Assembly: GCA_009780765.1 (NCBI GenBank)
Contig: WQZK01000054.1
Coordinates: 1-9,214 of the forward strand
Length of the DNA stretch: 9,214 nt
Direction of reading: 5' to 3'
DNA from: Defluviitaleaceae bacterium
GTDB taxonomy: Bacteria; Bacillota; Clostridia; Lachnospirales; UBA5962
In this document: positions 6,457-9,214 of the stretch, piece after piece
How positions within the stretch are numbered: the first letter of the stretch is position 1
Layout of the letters: the number at the start of each line of letters is the position of its first letter
The notes under the pieces: model-generated
Seen by the model: the letters and a program-made list of their open reading frames with translations, nothing else
Databases searched by the model: none
Told to the model about the DNA's origin: nothing
Made by a program: the position numbers and the translations under genes

Positions 6457-8643
6457 TTATTTGATTTCAACACCTGTAATATCCAAACCAGCAAGGCTCG
6501 CTTGAGCTTTTTCAATCTTAGTTTTGATATTAATAAGACTAATATTATATACTTTAACTGTCTTCTCTATCTTTTGACCTCCAATTTCTTCAACGCCAGC
6601 ATGATGCAACTCGCGAATGAAGTCTGTTTCATAGTACTTATTAGACAATTTTACTTCATCACGTTCCCATTGCGACCAATTCTCTTCTAACAAAACAGAA
6701 AGTCCTTCGTGTAACTCTTGAAGAAAAGCACTTTTGTCCTTTCCCCAAACTGTTATTTCAATCTTTCTTGACTCCTTAGTTACTATCGCATATGTAGCAT
6801 TTTTAACAAGGAACATCTCATCACGGCACATAAAGCGTTCACCGCTTTCATTTCGTCTAATATGCTGATGATTTCGCTGTATATATCTTGGGAAAATGCT
6901 CTCTGACAATGCAATTTCAAAACTGTATTTACGTGCGAGAGGCTCATCATCTGGCTTAGGGCGAGGAATACCTGTAAGTTTATTGATCGGAAATACAGCA
7001 GGAACAAATAATTCACCCGGCTCATCATTCGTAGTGAACGCAAGCTCAAATTGAACCATAAGCTTATAAAGATGTTTACAGTTATCAACATGATACCTTA
7101 CAGCATCTTTGTCCTTAAAAATTGTAGGGATAACATCTTCATGGATATTTGAAACACTATTATTTTCCATATAATTGATTATCGTATAAATTCCATTGCT
7201 AATCCAAGATGGATTCAAAACAAGCCCAGGAATCTCATCATAACGTAAAGCAACGCCAAGAGTATTGAGGAAATTTAAAGCACCTTCGCTGTCATTTTCT
7301 AAGTTAAATTGCTTGAAAATTTTTTCAACTTCAGTTTTGTTTAAGATTTCCTTATTATGCTCCTTAAATATCCGTTCAATCTCCTGTTTTACCTTAAAAT
7401 ACTCTTTGGGTAGGGGTCATGTAAAGTTTGTTTCTATATAGTTTCTAATGTGTGCTTTAAAATTCCGAAGTGTATCTTTATCAGATTTGTTACGCTTAAT
7501 GCGACTAAAATTTAGGTCATAATAACCCGCAACAAGGTTTGGAAACTCCTCTTCTATTTTTTCTTTCGGTATCGGAGCATCATGAGGATCGAATTTATTT
7601 AAAACGATAAAAACTTTTGCACTTCCCTTAGAGTATGTTTTCACGGTGGTAAGCCACTTTCGGAAATAATCAATTTCTTTCTGCTCTTCTCCACGCCCGT
7701 AAACAACAAGCACGTAGACACACTCTGCCGACATAAAACACTTATGTACAGTTTGCACTATAACATGTCCGCCAAAATCCCATAGATGAGTAGTTTCGTT
7801 TGGAATAAAATCTAATTTTAGAGTATCAATACCCGATGTGCTTTGGTCCTTTCTTGGAAGAGAGGCATTCTCATTTTGCAATTTCTTGGCAAGAGATGTT
7901 TTGCCTGCTCCTTTTGTGCCAAGTAAGATAATGCGTGCTTCTTTAGTCTCCTTTTTTCCTTGCATTTTCAAGTTTGCCATATATTTCGCAACTGCAGCAG
8001 CACCTTCGTTTATTATTGCAGCAGGTGCGTTAAGGCGAAGGCGAATTTCTTCTTGATCTTTATCTTCTAATTTAAACCCATTAGCGAATAGGTTGGTGTA
8101 CCAATTTCCCCAATAAGAGCAACCCATCTTGTGCAAAGCATTTTGAAATTCATCCCATATTTTGCCATAAATGGTGACGTCATTATAAAAACAATTTTTT
8201 TCGACAGTGATTGCATCTAAATCTTGTAGTAAAATAGGTTTTAAATCTATACCATAATAAGTAGCAGTGATGTTGGCATTATTGGCAACCTTAACGTAGG
8301 TATAAGGAGATTTTATACGGAATAGAACAGATGAAGTAGCAGTAAGGGCAACGAAATCAGCACCAATGGCATCAATTGCACCTGTATTAAGAACATCCAT
8401 TCTAAAATCCATTCTATCGATAAGATCGTCCAAATAATCAATTTTTTCGATCTGGTTTCTATCAATTGCTCTTAATATTGAGAGCAATTGTTTTTGCCGT
8501 TCACCTATCTTCCAAAACTTTAAGTTGCCTTCTGCTCCAAGAAGCGGCAAAACTCTTACAGCACATAACCAAGCAAAAAAATTAGCCTTTTCATAAGATA
8601 GGTTCAATTTTTCTTTTATTTGATTTTCAAAGTCTTTTTTCAT
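6457..8643 (-). pseudogene. Roc-COR (ROCO family) GTPase interrupted by an in-frame TGA
   Basis: One reading frame of 729 codons from ATG 8643 to TAA 6457 has a single internal stop, TGA at 7419-7417 (codon 409). ATG 8658 also starts the frame, but it overlaps the GGAGG site serving 8643. Residues 1-200 are an uncharacterised N-terminal domain with the helix VRVLPLLG near residue 30. The Roc GTPase follows: G1 GTKGAGKTS (242-250), G3 WDFGGH (288-293) and G4 NKFD (349-352). Immediately after the stop the same frame continues as a canonical COR domain: LPKEYFKVKQEIERIF, LNFLNTLGVALRYD, VLNPSWISNGIY, HLYKLMVQFELAF, FVPAVFPIN. In ROCO proteins Roc binds GTP and COR dimerises. No ATG, GTG or TTG with a ribosome site follows the stop; the first usable codon, TTG 7218, lies inside COR. 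The most likely reading is a nonsense-mutated gene, or a sequencing error. A truncated 408-residue Roc protein, or readthrough at the weak UGA-C context, cannot be excluded. Confidence 0.85.
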
Positions 8644-8651
8644 AGCGTTTT

Positions 8652-8656
8652 CCTCC
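8652..8656 (-). promoter_or_regulatory. Ribosome binding site of the ROCO gene (decides the start)
   Basis: GGAGG on the - strand lies 8 bases before ATG 8643. The alternative ATG at 8658 directly abuts this site and has no ribosome site of its own. Confidence 0.75.
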
Positions 8657-8697
8657 ATTTTACTAGTTATAAATTAATCTGTTAAAAATATATAATT

Positions 8698-9214
8698 TTA
8701 AAGCCCAAAATGTTTTGCAAGTGTTTTAAGTGTTTCTTCTTTTGTATCACTTGCTGCATCTTCACGAATAATTGTAAAAAAGCCACTATTAGCAAAATTA
8801 TCATAAATCTCTTTGCTATTGCATTTAGCCATGCAAGCGAGATAGTTTGACATAGTTTTTTCAGGATTTTCTGCTTTCATTATTTGCTCTTTTATAAATT
8901 TTTTATCTGCATCATCACGGTCAAAAAAATGATTAACAGACACAGATTGTGGCGGAAGCATTATCGCAACTTGGTTATAATCTGCAATTTTTTGCAGGAC
9001 GTTAACAGGAATGTTAGTGTCGACAATAACTTTTTGAGTTTGCGATATGCTCATAAGATAAGCTATTTCAAATTCAATAATTTCTTGCTTACCGCCTGCA
9101 ATCCAGTCGCTATACTCTTGTGGTGTTCTGTTGATAAACTCTTGCCAGTCTTTCATAGTTTGAAAATAGCATAAATTCGGGTATTTATCTGGCGTTAGTA
9201 TTCCGTCGGGTATA
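8698..9214 (-). CDS. Uncharacterised P-loop-kinase-like protein, C-terminal part
   Basis: The frame stays open to the right window edge (IPDGILTPDKYPNLCYF precedes the Met at 9156). That Met is therefore internal and the gene begins outside; 171 residues are visible. Segments such as KVIVDTNIPVNVLQKIADY, VAIMLPP and HFFDRDDADKKFIKEQI resemble the C-terminal half of small P-loop kinase-like proteins (shikimate or cytidylate kinase-like). In those a buried strand ending in Asp is followed by a helical lid and an Arg/Asp-rich segment. The Walker A motif expected upstream is not visible, so the assignment is tentative. It ends GLKHFGL-like (AKHFGL) at TAA 8698, 54 bases before the ROCO start on the same strand, which suggests one operon. 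What it phosphorylates cannot be told. Confidence 0.6.
   Translation of the reverse strand, partial: IPDGILTPDKYPNLCYFQTMKDWQEFINRTPQEYSDWIAGGKQEIIEFEIAYLMSISQTQKVIVDTNIPVNVLQKIADYNQVAIMLPPQSVSVNHFFDRDDADKKFIKEQIMKAENPEKTMSNYLACMAKCNSKEIYDNFANSGFFTIIREDAASDTKEETLKTLAKHFGL

Noticed and set aside
6783..7091. 102-residue - strand ORF and several + strand ORFs opposite the ROCO and kinase genes
   Set aside because: They are other-frame shadows of well-supported coding sequence and have no recognisable motifs or ribosome sites.

Overview
The window is AT-rich with Shine-Dalgarno-type ribosome sites (AGGGAGA, GGAGG). It carries near-identical kinesin-light-chain-type TPR repeats (GLDHPxTATTYNNIA). 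Together these suggest the accessory part of a low-GC Bacillota genome, possibly a gut clostridium or Negativicute; this taxonomic guess is an inference. There are no rRNA, tRNA, CRISPR or housekeeping genes.

Left half (+ strand). Bases 1-744 are the 3' end of a TPR-repeat gene that began before the window. Bases 912-3653 encode an Upf1-like superfamily 1 helicase with a C-terminal DUF2726/PD-(D/E)XK-like nuclease-fold domain. Bases 3796-5058 encode an unrecognised 420-residue protein with an HEITH zinc-peptidase-like signature. The helicase plus HExxH protein is the best candidate for an undescribed, perhaps defence-related, two-gene module. That rests on architecture and neighbourhood only.

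Middle (about 5060-6200). This is a decayed, repeat-rich junction. It holds a frame-broken remnant of an HD-domain protein, three TGGACCAG-type repeats at exact 22-bp spacing that resemble an IS21-family end, a 77-base near-perfect palindrome, a G.U-containing hairpin with a T-rich tail, and a strong bidirectional terminator. It looks like a site of past insertion and deletion.

Right half (- strand, reading from the right edge leftwards). The 3' part of an uncharacterised P-loop-kinase-like gene (9214-8698, 5' end off-window) is followed 54 bases later by a Roc-COR (ROCO) GTPase gene (8643-6457). The latter is interrupted by one in-frame TGA exactly at the Roc/COR junction: the Roc half ends there and the COR half continues in the same frame with no credible restart. 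A previously hidden 49-codon ORF (6350-6201) then follows, ending 10 bases before the terminator. Kinase, GTPase and the small ORF read as one operon.
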